In this document: positions 1 through 13,000 of the stretch, piece by piece
Layout of the letters: each line of letters opens with the position of its first letter
How positions within the stretch are numbered: the first letter of the stretch is position 1
From: Amylostereum areolatum
Taxonomy: Eukaryota; Basidiomycota; Agaricomycetes; Russulales; Stereaceae
DNA length: 64,000 nucleotides
Reading direction: 5' to 3'
NCBI GenBank assembly: GCA_012932865.1
Contig: SAXG01000038.1
Span: 1 to 64,000 of the forward strand
Program-made: the position numbers and the translations under genes
Notes under the pieces: model-generated
Databases searched by the model: none
What the model was told of the DNA's origin: nothing
The model's input: the letters and a program-made list of their open reading frames with translations, nothing else

Positions 1-1102
1 CTCACGACTTGGATATGCAAAGTGGCGAAGGGAGATCGCCGTCGCGGCCACCCGACCGTGGCGACGAACAGATCGTCGCCGCGACGTGACCTCGAGCAGC
101 GTTCGCGGCGACATTGAAGGTGCGACCGCTTCAGCCGGGGCGATAAGCCACTCGGAGGGGCAGACCACGCGCACTGGAACGAGGAGAATTGGGTGGAGAT
201 CGGCGCCACCCACTCCCGTCGCAGGGAGCGGTAGGAGGCGACGGGCGAGAGGAGGAGCGCGGGGCTGGTAATAGATGGGAGGATAGGAGGATGGTGGTTA
301 ATAAAGCGTGAGAGAGACGGCGCCATCCCAGTGGCGTGGTAGTTGGCTGCGACACGGCCTCGACGACAGGCGGCATCGGAGATCTTGAAGAGGGGCGTAT
401 GAGGCGCCTGTGCGGCGGCGGGTTGAGGAGCGCGCAGCGAGGCCGAAGCAAGGGTGTGAATGTGTATGCCGATCGCACGTGTTGCTCGGAATAACGACCT
501 TACCGATCGCCGCCTACCGAGTCGACGGTTCCATGTTCCCATCAGCAATCGTCTGCTCGTCCATAGTCGACCCTCGAATTGTTCCGACAGAGATTGATAA
601 GTCGTGACGTAGTCGCTACTCATCGCTATACCTCGCCCCCTCCTCCGCGGTCTTCTTCGACCCGACCCCAGGACGAGCACCCCTCGAGTTGGGCGACCTT
701 GGCCGACAGCCGCGACCGGCCGTCCATGCAGTACGCATGATACCGGTGGCAAAAAGAAGGAATTTTGAGCCTGGTGTCGGCCCTGAGCCCGATGACAAGA
801 AGGCGAAGCAAGAGGCGCCGTCGGGCGGGGTGGGCTGAGATGGTCGCCGGTGGATGATGCGCAGCCGGTCGCGAACCCATGCGGCGGCCGGAAGCTGCGA
901 CGGATGGGCGTAGATAGCGGAGACGGCGCGCAGGAGAAACATGGGCTGAGCCTGGTTGGAGAGGAGAAGCGGGCCGGCGGAGGGGATAGGCAGAGCCGTG
1001 ACGCTGCTGCGCCGACGACTGGACAACGAGCCAGGCGCTTCAGTCTGTGCCGTCGTGGGCGCCAGATGCTCGTGGATAGAGGGATTATCGTCAGGTCGTG
1101 CC

Positions 1103-1125
1103 TCGTCGTCGTCGTCGTCGTCGTT
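1103..1125. repeat. TCG trinucleotide microsatellite
   Basis: A run of about seven TCG units followed by a degenerate unit. It lies in non-coding or unassigned sequence. Confidence 0.8.
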
Positions 1126-4100
1126 GTCCGGAGCGAGAAGCAGGCGAGCCGCCCTTCGCTAACGCTAAGTACTAATAGACTACGACCCTCGCATTATCTC
1201 ACCGCCATTCTTCTATTAGTCCGCACATTACGGCTTACCTCCAAAATACGCTCAGAAACTTACAAAGAAAAGCGACCTAGGCCGACATCGTTCGCATTGT
1301 CCACCTGCTCCAGAAGAAGGGTCTACAGATTATTCGACCAAAGCCGACAGGAATGCAAGCGCGCGAGCACGACGCGCAGCGCGTCGCATGCCAGTCTCAT
1401 GCCCACCGACGTGGCAGGTTGCCCAGTCGGTCGAGCGACGACAATTCTGAGAAGAGCGATGGATGTGCCCTCACCATCCGCCTCTCCCTCAGGGCGACCG
1501 CACCCCCCAAGGACGCGACCCTACGCGACGGTGTGACGAAGATCCAAGACCTAGACCTTTCGAAGGTACCGAAGCTGCGAGCGTGGGCTAGAGGGGCACT
1601 ATGGTCCATCTTACTCACGACTCACGAGGCCGGCCCGTAGGGACCGTTCCCGAAACCCGCCCACTCGAACGGCTCTCCTGCACCGCTGCCGAGCCAATAG
1701 CATCACTGCATACAAACTGAAGAACGGATCGTGGAATTGAGTGTTGCTGAGAAACTTCAGAGCTTCAAAAAGTCAAGCTTCGCCTTGAATACTGTCGCCG
1801 CCCCGGGGCTGGCCGCGAACCGAGATCTCACGCGTTTACCGTCGAACAGCTTGACTACGGCCGCTCCCTGCTGCGCTCATTCTTGCCTATTAGTATGAGA
1901 TCACGTCACACGGCCTGCGATTGACGCCTACTTGTCACATCATACTTACACCATCCACTTCTCTTTAACTCAGCGATTCTGAGTATCAGTTCGAAGCATC
2001 CCGTGAGGCTTCTGCTTCTTATTGCTGCCAATGGAGCTATGCACTGCAGTGATAGTCACACTAAACTCGTCGAAATTGACCGCGCGGCGAGGGAACGTTG
2101 ATTGCCACTACGTCATAGAGCGGTCAGTTTGACCGGATGGGCCTATACCCCTCTTCTGAGGAGAGTCCGAGTGTGTGAAGGCCAGATGAAAACGGCCCGC
2201 CCGCCGGTTAGGAATATATTGCCAGATGAGCAGCGAAGAATTAAGGTCGAAAATTCCGCTCGCGCTTAGGCGCGCTAATTGGTCCGCCGCGCCGCGCCGA
2301 ATACATACTTACCGTACCACTTTGCGACAACACCGCCCCGATTGTACGTCCGAGTCGTACCTACTTGGTGGTCGACTCCAGCGTCGCCGCCCGACCGTGG
2401 TCCCGATCGTACATCGCAACACTCCGCGTCTCGGATACGTACGGACAAATACAGAAACATGGGTACGTCGTGCTCCGCAACATCGCAACCGTCGACTTTC
2501 TCTTATCCTCTCACACTTTCGCATCCGAACCTCACTGAAACCTCCACGCCGACGTTTCTCACTGAGCACTTGAAAATGACGCTCGTCATCTCCGAGGATC
2601 AGCAACCCCACTGTGTCCCTCCTTCCAGCCATCGATGCACACACCGTCCAAGATCGCAGATGAAACGAGATCGATGTCAACTACGTCTGCTGGTCGCGTG
2701 AACGCCTCTGAGAGGTACTCACGATGTATCTCCATTGTTTCCTAACAAGGAACACCAACTTTTTCGCGACTGTAGCGCCATTGAAAGTCGCCTCGCGCAG
2801 CCCCCCCTGCTTTCCATTCCCGAAGCGATACGCCCGTACAAACAGCCAGGCTAGCGCCTCGAGCAGAGCGTGTGGTTACTCTGCAATTCGAATACGATGT
2901 ACCACCTCTCGTAGTCCAACGTTCCTGAGGATACGCCGTGGCTTGACTTATCTCCCCCCTCGAGTCGCGATGTCTACCACGCCGCCTACCTCCTTCCCGC
3001 CTCTACCATACGCGTGAGCTAGCCCCTCTCCAAGTCTCCACACCCCATACTTCTTCCCCTGATCCATCTTCCTTTTATACACTGCCCATGCGCGGCCTCT
3101 ATTCCAACTACAGTCTCAATAGCCTCCCACCTGCCGATTCTCGCCCTCCCAACAATTCACAGAGCGACCTACGACGTCCGGGCGGACGGTGACAAAGTTG
3201 CCTATAAAGAATGACGCGCGGCCACGAAGGGCATAGACTCTAAAGACCGGCGCACGCAGAATCAAAGCAGCCGGGGAGCAAAGATAGAAACTTTCTCGAG
3301 ACCTTCACGGAATATTCACCCTCCGATGTCTATGACCCACGAAAATCACTTCAAGCATTTATCACCCTCGCCAATCTTATCTACCTCATCCTTTGCCCAC
3401 ACACCCCAAGTTACCCCGCCCGATGCCCGCTTATCAGAGATTCTCAACCAGCCCGAGCATCATACAGCGCCGATCCGTCACATATCGTGCGGCCCCCATC
3501 GGCCCGCAAGGGGAGACGACGCATCATCCGAAAGTAAACTTTCTCGAGTAAACGAACAGCAAGCGTGCTTCCCAACTCCAAAATGCATCATCTGGACGTC
3601 GAAGTCGAAGAAGGGGCGTTCGGCGATCGAGACGGACTACACCGACGACGTCGGGACGTGATCGAGAGGCATTTTGCGGAGGGGTCGAGTGAAATAGTGA
3701 GCTCACCGGCAGGCATGCGAGCTTAGAAGAAGAAGTGACTACATTTTTGAAGGGACACGAAGGAAGCCAGACGAAGGAAAGCCGGCGCGTCGAGCGTCAG
3801 CGGCGGGCATTCAGCAACGCTGTTGTGCATGCTCCACGGCGGACCGGCGGCTTATTGGGCGCCTAGCCAGGCAACTTCAACTGCAAGACACCGTCACACC
3901 GCCCGCCCTCGCCTGCTACCCTCGCGGGCTCAACTTTATGGCGTACACTGCCCGCGCGTACGCTACTATCACAATCATCCTCTCCCTAGTCTCCCCGAGC
4001 GTGGACAATAATACTTACGTTTAAACCTTCTCAAGCTCCCAGGGATCCTCGAGTCTAACTCCAACTCACTCACATCAGCGGACGCGTCTTCAAAACACCG

Positions 4101-6783
4101 CCGTCGCGACGCCACTCGAACGGTTGCGTCATTAACCCCCTCTCCGCTATCATCTAGCGAGTGTTGATTGCTGGTGAAGATGTAGCCCGGCGACGATGCT
4201 TACAAACTTGGCGGGGCCCGCGTTCCGAGAGCTCCCTCCAAAAGCCCCGCGGCGTTATAGACCACTGTGTAGAGCCGGTCTCCCCAGCACTACATCCGAA
4301 ACGACGCCACCCCTCCACCTCTCGATCCGTGGGGCGCCCGTGCGAATGCTGCGGGCAGCCCGAAAAACGCTCGTCGTGTAGTCACCTGCACCGTCCAAGC
4401 GCACCAACACGTCCATCGTCTGACTGCCGGCCCTCCCTACCCGCTCACGCCCTTACATAGCCTTCCCATCCACTCGACTTCTTTTTTTTTTGATCGCTGA
4501 ACCCGTTTCTTACATTTCTTCTATGTTTCCTTACTTTAGAGTTCGCGACGGAGCTCCGGAGACGGTGATGATTGAGTCAATGCATGTACTGACGAGTCAC
4601 GACGGCCTGACGCCCTTCGCTGTGACGACTCTGTCTGTTCAGAAAAAACTGGAGTGCATAACTGTGCGTAAAAAGCCAGTTTTCTCCGCTCTCCGTGTCC
4701 GCGCATTACTGGATTGTCATCCCTTTCTCTCCTTTTATCATCTGTAATATTTATCCTTCGCCAAAACGCCCTCACATTACCCTCGTCTGTAGCTCTTTCC
4801 GCCCACTACTCCCATCCTTCGCTTTACTCGGTGCCTCGGCCCCCCCCCATGTCCAGCTGCTTAGTGTCATCTTCTGCTGAATACGGAAACACCCTCCCGG
4901 AACATAGCGCCTATATACAGACTGGCCACCTACTGGCCTCAAAGACCTGCGACAAAGAATGACGGCGACGACGGGGGAGACTGACCCTCGGTTTGGCGAT
5001 GTCTGGACATCTAGTACGAGCACCGGCGATCTCACATCCACGCAGGGACGACACCCACGTTGCGTACGGGCCACGATCGTGGGCCTGATCCAGGAATTGT
5101 CTGTCTGCGGATGAGGACTGGACAGATCGCGACGTCCTCCTTTGGTCTGATATCCTCTACTTTGATGGCATATGCTAACCTCATGAGAAAGACTTCTGCG
5201 GACTTTCTGGAAGGACCAATGGGCGCTTAGCGAGCTTCAACTGACAAGACATTTTGCCCCCCCGTAGTACCAACTCTGCAAGAGGTCAAGAACGAAAGGG
5301 AGATGGAATTAGCTCTTTTTCAAAACTTATTCCGATCCACTTGTTCTCTTGCGTCGTATGTTTGTCATACCATCCAAAGTTTAATGATAACTGATCAATT
5401 ACGTTCTCCGCGTCCTCCGAATAGTACGCTACACGAATGGCTAAGTCTAGCACTACCCAGCATCCAGGGCACGGACTCGACCCCTCCCTACCAACGCGTC
5501 CTGCATCTGCCACATCATCATTGCATCTCCCTCCGCCACCCATGATCGAGCATTCGTTAGCTGTGAAGTAATCCGGCGTATATGTGCGCCCTTGATAAGC
5601 AGAGGACAGAGCGGCCGTTTGCGCGTGCTATTTGGTTGGTGGCGTTTGCGGAAACATACGCGAGAGGAGCCAAGAACGACGCTCGACGAGTGAGAGAGAA
5701 CGCGCCCCGGCCCTCGCGGCGAGGTGGAGACGCTAGACATGCGCTGCGTACTACAGTACCCATCAGCGCTGGACGTTGCCCCAAAAAGGAGCGGAGGGGA
5801 GGGACATACGATAGATTCGTCGCGTGGATTCGCCGCGCCGTTGGGATAGTCGCGAAGGGAATTTGGGTAGAGAAGAAGTCACCGACGGGTGTTGGGCGGG
5901 TTTGAGCGCGAGCGTGAGTCACGGCAGACGGCGGAAAGGAAGCTTTCAAAGGAGAGAGATCGTGTGCACCGGTACGTCGAAGGTACGAAGCAAGCAACGT
6001 GATGAGCCTGCGACGAGTAAGCGTTCATAGGAGATGGCGAGAGGAGAAAAGAGAAGAGAGAGAAAATGCTCACATGCAAGGCGAAATCTGACCATACATC
6101 AAACACCACCGCAACCGCGCTGTATACTAACACTTCGCTGGTGGTAGCTGACAAGGCTGAGGGGAGCGAGCGGGAAAAGTGGGGCCATGAGCGGGACGTT
6201 GGCGTAAGGAATAAGGCCGTGGGGAGGTTGAAAGAGACCTGGCAGGGGTGAGACAAGGCGGCGAACATATATATGGGGACGTACAATACTAGTAGTACAC
6301 CCTCGCTGTGATCATGATTCTGCGAGCTTGAGCCTTTGGAAAGGAGTGGGCGAAAGACGGATGGAAAGAATGGTCAAGGCTGCAGACTACTCAGCGACCA
6401 TAGAGTACGATATAAGAGAGATGACCGCACCGAAATCTTCCCATCGCCCGGGATGTCATACTTGTCATGGTAGTTTGCGAGGTTGACTGCCCAGGTGCCC
6501 AGGACGACATGAATGAATAAATCCGCTGGTGGATTTCGAGAGATGGATGTTGCAAGGGTACGTATGTACTTATGTAAATAAATAACCGCTTACCACCGGG
6601 GATTTGTCCAATAAACACTTACAGTGCTAGTGAGCGAGGGAACTTGCAGCTTTCTTGGACATCGCTCGGGGGTAAGGTAAGTACTAGGAGGCAAGGAGGC
6701 AAGGAGCAAGCAAGGACGAGTTGGAGTCGAGGACGCCGAAGAGCAGCCGACTCGGCGAGCTCGGCGATGGCCGAAGCCCGCCC

Positions 6784-6811
6784 AGCGTCGGAGAGCGTCG
6801 GAGAGCGTCGG
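6784..6811. repeat. 10-bp tandem repeat, about 2.8 copies
   Basis: The unit AGCGTCGGAG occurs twice in full and once in part, followed by a short GGC run. No gene is assigned around it. Confidence 0.7.
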
Positions 6812-8346
6812 CGGCGGCGCCAATCGCCGCCAAACATCCAACATAACTCATCGTCGCCGTCTCCCGCCCCCGACTCCCCGCCGCTGCCTCCTGTCATACC
6901 GACGAACCACGATCGTCTCGCACCAATTTACCGTCCGTATCACTCTCACGCATCTGCTCTCTTTCCGGCCCCAAAGCTCTCCGTCGACGTCAAGTTTTTC
7001 CAGCCGCTAACTCATGATGCATGAACGCTCGCCAGCCTCGCCTCTTTGGCCGCGATGGATACCGCGAGGATAGTCTCGTTGATCACCTTCTTCAATCCTA
7101 GTCTTCAAGTTCGCCAGACCAGGGCCGATTGCTTCCCCCCCACGCCGCGACCGTCTTGTCATCTCGAGGTACGAACGCGTCGCCGGCATCGTTTCTGTCG
7201 TTTTTTGACGAAGATACACAGATTACAACAAGTAAATGCATACAGGCTGCATATGCCTTGCGCAGCCCATAGGCTCTCTCCCTCACTCACGCCAACACAA
7301 ACGACCCGCTCGCGCACGTCCAGCCGACCCCTCAAAGCACACGGCCCCGACTCCGCCTTTTCCCTTCCCTCCTCTGCCAGTCAAACTTCCGAGGGCCATT
7401 GATTGGGGTGAATTTATCCATGTGTCCTTAACGTCGAAATCCACCGCGCCCTTTCCTCGCCACAGCCTTTCCTTCCAAGGAATCTCCCCCTCGCCTCCTG
7501 AACTCGCAGTCGTTGGATCTCCGCTCTTCATTTTTCCCGCATCTCCTTTTCCACTCACATCTGGCCTTTCGAGCATTGCCTCCATTCCCGTCCTTCATCA
7601 TTCTGGCCGACCCCCCAACCCGAGCATGTGCCCGCCTTCTCGCGGTCTCTCCGCCATCGAACATCCCCATCCGACCATGGCACCGTCGGGATTGGCGGCG
7701 ACCGTGGCGCTCATCACCTTCCCCCCTCCACGTTCATCCCTTCTTCGCCCGTTCCTTCTCTCTCCCCGCCTCCCCCCCGGGTCCCACCTTGCCGTGATCG
7801 CCCACCTCCACTTCAGCTCAATACGAACATGCCGTTCCTCTGCCCGAATTCCTCTAGCGAACTCTCACGCACGGTACCGTGGACAAACCTCGCAAATCTG
7901 AACACAACGCGCCGCCTTTTGTTCGCCCAAGCCAAATTCAGAAGACTGCATGACTTCCCTTCGATAGCGACGTTCAATATTCAACGTTCGCATTCTCTCC
8001 GGGATCCTGCGCTCCTCCTCCCTGTGCCTCGAAGGTGTACAGACCCGCGACCGTGACGAAATGCCAGGCGTAGAAGACGCCCTCGAAGGTGGAAGAAACT
8101 GGACGAGAGCGGCTGACGACGATAAGCCCGTCACACTGTTCCGACGCTACAATAAGCCTCCAAAATCCCGTGTTCCCTCACCCCACGCCTTCTTCTCCCC
8201 GCCATCTTCCCCATGGTCAATTCGCCTCGTGGTTCGCGGCCCTCCGAAACCAGTCCCAGCGAGCTCATCACCCTTCGCACACTCCCGCCCTTCTTCAACG
8301 ACCTCGGATGTGGTTTTAAAAAAAAACACCGAACACCCTCAGGGCC

Positions 8347-9698
8347 TTGTACGCCGTGATCAAGGTCAGCCGTCGTCGCCCCACAGAGGTCCCCGACTTG
8401 GAAGACCTCACGGATGAAGACGAGGCCGACGATATAGACGACGACCACAACGGCGAGGTCGAGATGGCCTGGTTCATGGTGCGGACGTTCGCAGTGGACC
8501 GTGGACATCTACGTGGAGAACGGAAGAACGACACCTCTGAACGAGAACGCATACATCCATCTTTCTGGCTCGCTATGCATCCTCACCACTCCCGACAGCG
8601 CCCCCCGCCTTCCTTCATCTACAAGTGGCCTCCGACCATAACGAGCGCGAGCTCTACCACCCTTTCTTCCATGCTCACATATCTCACTACCATGTCCCCG
8701 TTGCTCCCTTCCTGTCTCATCCTGAGCTTGCGCTCTCCTCCTTCTCCCCGGACCCGTCAGCCCATCCAAATCTCTCCGTTCTCCCGCTCGTCGAGCACGA
8801 TCGTTGGACGTGTCGCTCTCTCGTTTTGGGTCCTCCAGCACATCCTCACGTCGGACAAGACGCTCAAGACGTTTAGCGTACGGCGCGGCGCGAATCCGGA
8901 CGCGCTCGAGGGCTAATCTTCGTAAATGTATCCCGAGCGTCAGGTGTGTATCTCGCCAGCCTTCGCTCAACCGCCGGCTAACGCTTGTGCTCTCGACGTG
9001 CAGGTCGCAAGCTTCCAAGAACGCAACTTGTTTGCCACCCAGACCCCAGACCCCAACCCCCTGTGCCGAGGCGAAGGTCATGGTCATCGACATCGAGGTG
9101 CAGGCCTCCTCCGCTGGATCCTATACACGCGCACAGCCTGGCGCCTTCCGTGCCCCTCTCCCGGCCGGCGCGCACAACTCGCTCCTGAGCCACTTCATCA
9201 AGTGCGGCTTAACCTTCCCTAGTGTCGCAACTCCCTTGGGCGAACGCTCCTGCCCTTTCTCCTCGCTATAAACCGTCGACGCCCTGCGCTTCGACGGCGG
9301 CATCCTTGGACAGATTTTGTCGTCATTTTACCACGGCAACAGGTGAGTATCCTCCAAACGTGTTTTCTTACGTAGCCCAATGCTCATTCTCATGCTCAGG
9401 TTATCCGATAGCCAAGGTCCGAGTGCCTATGCTGCTCACGCTGGGTATCACGCATGTCCGCGGCCGCGAGTGCGAGATTATGCTCCCTGCCGGACGTGAG
9501 GCCGACGATCCTCACGCCTTCGAAGACGGATACGGCCAGGCAGAACGGCATGTCGTCCTCGACGACGTTGCATCGTGGGACAGGGCTCATGGTGGATCAG
9601 GGAGTGCGAGGGAAGGATCAACATGCCCCACACCAAGGACGTCTTCAAGGGTGAGGTTGTCACCTGGTGCTGGACGCGCGCGTACCCGGAGGTCTAGA
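8347..9698 (+). pseudogene. Coding-like fragments, unknown gene or relic
   Basis: Several stretches on the plus strand read like protein but sit in different frames. One is an acidic segment around 8380-8470 (key residues PDLEDLTDEDEADD). It is followed near 8500-8600 by a segment containing DIYVENGRTTPLNENAYIH, and later near 9590-9698 by a tryptophan-rich tail ending in a TAG at about 9696. Splice-like GTGCGG...CAG signals lie between the first two. I could not join them into one convincing model and do not recognise the family. It may be a real multi-exon gene or a decayed one. Confidence is low. Confidence 0.25.
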
Positions 9699-10063
9699 TT
9701 CGCATGCGCCTGTCTGTAGATTGGAGACCAAGTTCGCGCTCACGAGGAGACGTAGCGAAAAGGAGGGAAGGCCGAGTGCGGGACTTCTGTTGGTTCGCGC
9801 TGGTCGTACTTTTGTGCAGGAGGTCCGTGCGTTCAACGAGAAGGGTTGTCATACCATACCGGATGTGGGGTTCGATGCCTTTCTGACCCTGGGTTCTTTC
9901 ATGTTCTGTCTTATCCACCTCCCTCTTTTTTCTACGCCAGGTTTCCTCTTTTTTCGTACCTTATCGCCATCCTCAGCTTTTCCAAGGATGTTCATAGTTA
10001 TCATCGGAAGTCTGTCTCCAGCGGTGTCTGTCCCGGAGACAGGTTCTCAAAAGGGACGGCGCA

Positions 10064-13000
10064 ATGATGACAGACGCGGGCACTGCCGCCAGCTCAGCCA
10101 CGCCTCGTGCCCGCTTGCGTGTCGCTTTCACTCTTGCCAAAGACCACGACGACGACACATATCACTCCATGAACACAACTACCGAACCCACCAGTGAAGC
10201 TAGCGATGGTTCACCGACCGTCATATCGTGAGTCTTACCGTCGATTTTGAGATGTATGAAGTCTTGCTCACATGAAAGCGGGGGCTGATCAGCGCGATGG
10301 CGACGACCGAGGGCATTCCATTGACCGTGACAGGTGAGCTCCCTTGCGCCGACTCCTTTTCGTTTCCAGGACTCAATGTCGTCCGTGTGTAGTGGTCGGA
10401 GGGCGTGGCTTTCCTCGCGTTGGAAGCCTTAGACGGAAAAGAAAATTCTTCATTGTGGTAACCGTGGACGATACCAAGAAGGTCACCAAGTCATCGGGGC
10501 GGGGGAGAGACCCTAAGTGGAATGAGACGCTTGATGGCTTGTGAGTTGCATCCCATAGTTTCTAGATCTCCATCCTAAATTCGACTCAGCCGCGTCTATG
10601 CGTCATCCACGTTCAAAGTCGAGGTTTACGCTAAAGGGACGTGCAAAGACAAGCTAGTCGGGCAGTTTGACGTCGCATCTGTCCATGCGTTGTCATATGC
10701 TGAAGGTACGCCGACCGTCATGCTCGTTCATTTTGACTATAGGTTTGATTCGAGGCTCCCTAGAGCACATCACCCACACATTCGGAATGGCTTCTCTCAG
10801 TCTAATCATCAAGAGGCAGTCGGATACTGCCGATCCCCAACCCCAAACGATATCTCCAGGAAGCGCTCCCAACATCCAGGAGGAAAGCGAGGCTAAGGCA
10901 TCTACCGTCCCTCCTCCTGTCACGGAAACCGCACAAGGCGTCCTAAGTGCTGGACAGTCGGGAACGGGGGGCGAGTTGCGAGAAGCCATCATAGCTGTGG
11001 ACGCGATGCAGTCCACGCCCCGGTTGATTGAAACGGCTGGTTCGGTCATCGAGAGTGCGAAGGCGGTGTCCGGAGGTTTAGCCGCGTTTTCTGACGTCTG
11101 GAATCCGGTTTTGGATAACATCGACGCATGGGTCAAACTCGCGGACGGAATTGCGGAGGTACGGTCTCGCAACTTCGAATGGGAGCGACGTCTCTTGACA
11201 GGATTGCTCGCAGGTTCATCCATACGCGAAGATGGCGTGGAGTATCCTGTCGTTCATTCCCAAGGTTCGTTCCATTTTCTTCTCGTTCGATTCACTCGAT
11301 TATTGACGTCACCATGCATACGGTCAGACGCTTTGCGATCAGATCAACCGCGACGAGAAAATCAGAGTCCTGCTGGAAGTCATCAGCGACATCTATTCCT
11401 TCGTCAAAGACGCGGAACCTCTCAACAACTGGAAGGACACGATCGACAAATCTCAGCAGAAAATCCTTGCGGTGATCGCCAAGCAGACGGTGGATTGCGC
11501 GCACTTTATTCGCGACTATGCGCAGGATGCAAGTTTCGGTAAGACGATCCATTGCAAATGTCCGTCGTATTTCTTACGTAGTTTGGCGGTGGCATTCATC
11601 AGTGAAACGGGCCGCGAGGAACGCGATCGCGAGCAAGACGGACGCGCAAATAGAAAAGTACCAGGCCAAATTCCGCGAGCTCAAAACGGCCTTTCAGGAG
11701 CGCGCGGTTCTCGAGACCGAAATCGTCGTCCTCCGTGTTCTGGATAGTGTTGAAGATATAGCCAAGGGCATCCAGGATTCTGGTGAGCCTTGCGTCTTCC
11801 CCCCATGGTACCAGACTCGGCTCATCCTACAATATCTAGAAATCAACTCAAACTTGAGGGACATTCCGTACGCCGGCGCTGGATTCGAGCTGGAGAAAGG
11901 TTGCTTGCCGGGGACTCGTAAAGCGGTTCTGACGAAGATCGAACACTGGATCAACGACTTGGACGACCCTCGCCGCGTCTGCGTTGTTTTTGGGCCTGCA
12001 GGTACAGGCAAATCGTCGATTGCGCACGAGATTGCAGACCGGTTCAGGAAATTAGGACGCCTGGGCTCGTCATTCTGCTTCGATCGTACCAACCAAATGT
12101 CCCGTCGTCCCGAGCATCTGTTCTCGAGCATGGCACGAGATCTGGCCGACCGCGAACCGTGTTTCAAGCGAGCGTTAGGCCACCTCATCTACAACGACAC
12201 GGACCTACGCCACACGAAGGATCCTATCCGGCAGTTTGACGATCTCATCTTGCGGCCAGCAAAAAGCTTGAGTATGATTGGGCCGACTGTCATTGTCATT
12301 GATGCCTTGGATGAGAGTGCTGACGCAAATGCGCGGCGGAAGATGCTGGTGCTATTGGCCACTAGGATGTCTAAGCTTCCATCATCCTTTCGTATTCTGA
12401 TCACTTCCCGACCTGAGCCTGATATAAGCCAGGCCTTTGAGGGCAAACCTGCCCATTTTCTTCGGATGGACAATGATGACTTGACAAATGAAACAACCTT
12501 GGACATCTTGGCTTACATATATGCCCAGCGCACTACCTTCACAGACGAGCTCCAGCAGTATCTCAGCAATGAAAATTGTGGCCTACTTGCACGAAAAGCG
12601 GAGCGGTTGTTCCAGTGGGCTGCTGTTGCCTGTAGCTATCTCAATGATTCTTCTAAAGGGGGGCTCTCTATACCAGTTCGCTTTGACCGTCTTCTCCACC
12701 AATCTGTGAAAACTGGACCTGATGGAGTGTTATATACACTATATTTGGAGGTTCTGCGGCAGCATTTTGATATGGAAGACCCTGATGTTGAACAAGCCTT
12801 CAAGTCTGTGATGGGGTCAGTGCTTGCAGTGTTTGAGCCACTCTCTACCTCATCTTTGGCAAGATTATATGTTCCTGCTGATGACAGTGACCCACTTAAA
12901 GCTATCACCTCAGTCACAGAATGCATGGGATCCTTGCTTAGTGGTGTTTATGACTCTTCCATTCCCATACGCCCACTTCACACCTCTTTTCATGACTTCC

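Larger units (their letters stand above)
1..8346. other. GC-rich stretch without a confident gene
   Basis: I see no frame here that combines a recognisable domain, plausible splice sites and a consistent reading direction. Open frames are short and overlap on both strands, as expected from GC-rich DNA with few stop codons. Two small simple repeats are listed separately. Genes made only of very short exons could be missed by eye. Confidence 0.5.

Noticed and set aside
850..1536. 228-residue open frame
   Set aside because: Runs through a TCG microsatellite and several low-complexity Arg/Ser stretches with no domain, splice logic or promoter; typical of GC-rich chance frames.
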